A stretch of 8,364 bases of DNA from Opitutia bacterium UBA7441. GTDB taxonomy: Bacteria; Verrucomicrobiota; Verrucomicrobiia; Opitutales; Coraliomargaritaceae. Position numbers and translations under genes: made by a program. Below are positions 7,014 to 8,364 of the stretch, piece by piece (position 1 is the stretch's first letter; the number at the start of each line of letters is the position of its first letter). The stretch spans positions 52,789-61,152 of the forward strand of contig DLQD01000139.1 of NCBI GenBank assembly GCA_002480015.1. Direction: 5' to 3'. The notes beneath the pieces are model-generated. The model did not search any database, was not told where the DNA came from, and worked only from the letters and a program-made list of their open reading frames with translations.

Positions 7014-7108
7014 GAAAAGCAACCACACAGAATTCTGCCTATATCGAGTCCAAAAAATCGCGAGCTTCATTTTTCATTGCACTGGGAGCTCGGGGCCACA
7101 TCTTTACG

Positions 7109-8217
<1,109 letters not shown>

Positions 8218-8364
8218 GCAGTGTTTAGGATTAAATGCTTTGCTGGTTTGAACCAAAATTTTGCCTAATCAGCCCTATAAGTTAAAGGAATATTAAACCG
8301 CTTCTATTTGACCCGGGTAGTCCCCCCCCATCTGTTGGCACCATGAACTCTTCGCTTGCACGCT

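Noticed and set aside
6796..7026. 76-residue minus-strand reading frame in the same gap
   Set aside because: It has no family resemblance and a composition rich in Arg, Ser and Ala, typical of a chance frame in GC-rich DNA.
7041..7046. TATATC as a -10 box for ychF
   Set aside because: There is no recognisable -35 sequence 15-19 bases upstream.
8276..8281. TATAAG as a -10 box of a promoter reading right
   Set aside because: The only -35-like hexamer of note, TTGAAC at 8248, is 22 bases away, which is outside the usual spacing.

Overview
The window looks like ordinary chromosome from a Gram-negative bacterium of moderately high GC. My best guess is Verrucomicrobiota, class Opitutae (Coraliomargarita/Puniceicoccus-like). 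That guess rests on the gene style: a very large exported TPR protein, then a small exported protein of unknown function, then a MotA/TolQ/ExbB protein with its own signal sequence, mostly with poor Shine-Dalgarno sites. It is inference, not a database match. I see no transposase, CRISPR array, phage gene or rRNA.

Layout. (1) The left edge holds the 5' two thirds of a tRNA-Pro(TGG) gene on the minus strand, cut by the window boundary. (2) Positions 161-4711 are a tight plus-strand operon of three overlapping genes: a 946-residue exported TPR protein, a 308-residue exported protein of unknown function (predicted small beta domain plus helical repeats), and a 272-residue ExbB/TolQ-type proton-channel subunit. 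(3) Positions 4813-6692 run on the minus strand and hold a GlcD-type FAD-linked oxidase gene followed by a cutA-family gene. These converge on the ExbB gene across a 101-bp gap with a possible shared terminator hairpin. (4) Positions 6693-7113 are a 421-bp divergent gap with no convincing gene but several inverted repeats. (5) Positions 7114-8217 encode the conserved ATPase YchF. (6) The last 147 bases hold no supported gene, only an 8-C run and a possible start codon at the very edge.

How the genes work together. The three-gene operon is the most distinctive part. The ExbB-like subunit should form an inner-membrane proton channel that powers a periplasmic or outer-membrane process, and the two exported repeat proteins encoded with it are candidate partners. 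The usual ExbD/TolR partner and TonB are absent next to it, so the complex must be completed from elsewhere or is unusual. glcD, cutA and ychF are housekeeping or metabolic genes with no evident link to that operon.

I did not find a clearly new system. The best leads are the ExbD-less ExbB operon with its uncharacterised middle gene, and the cluster of potential RNA hairpins upstream of ychF.
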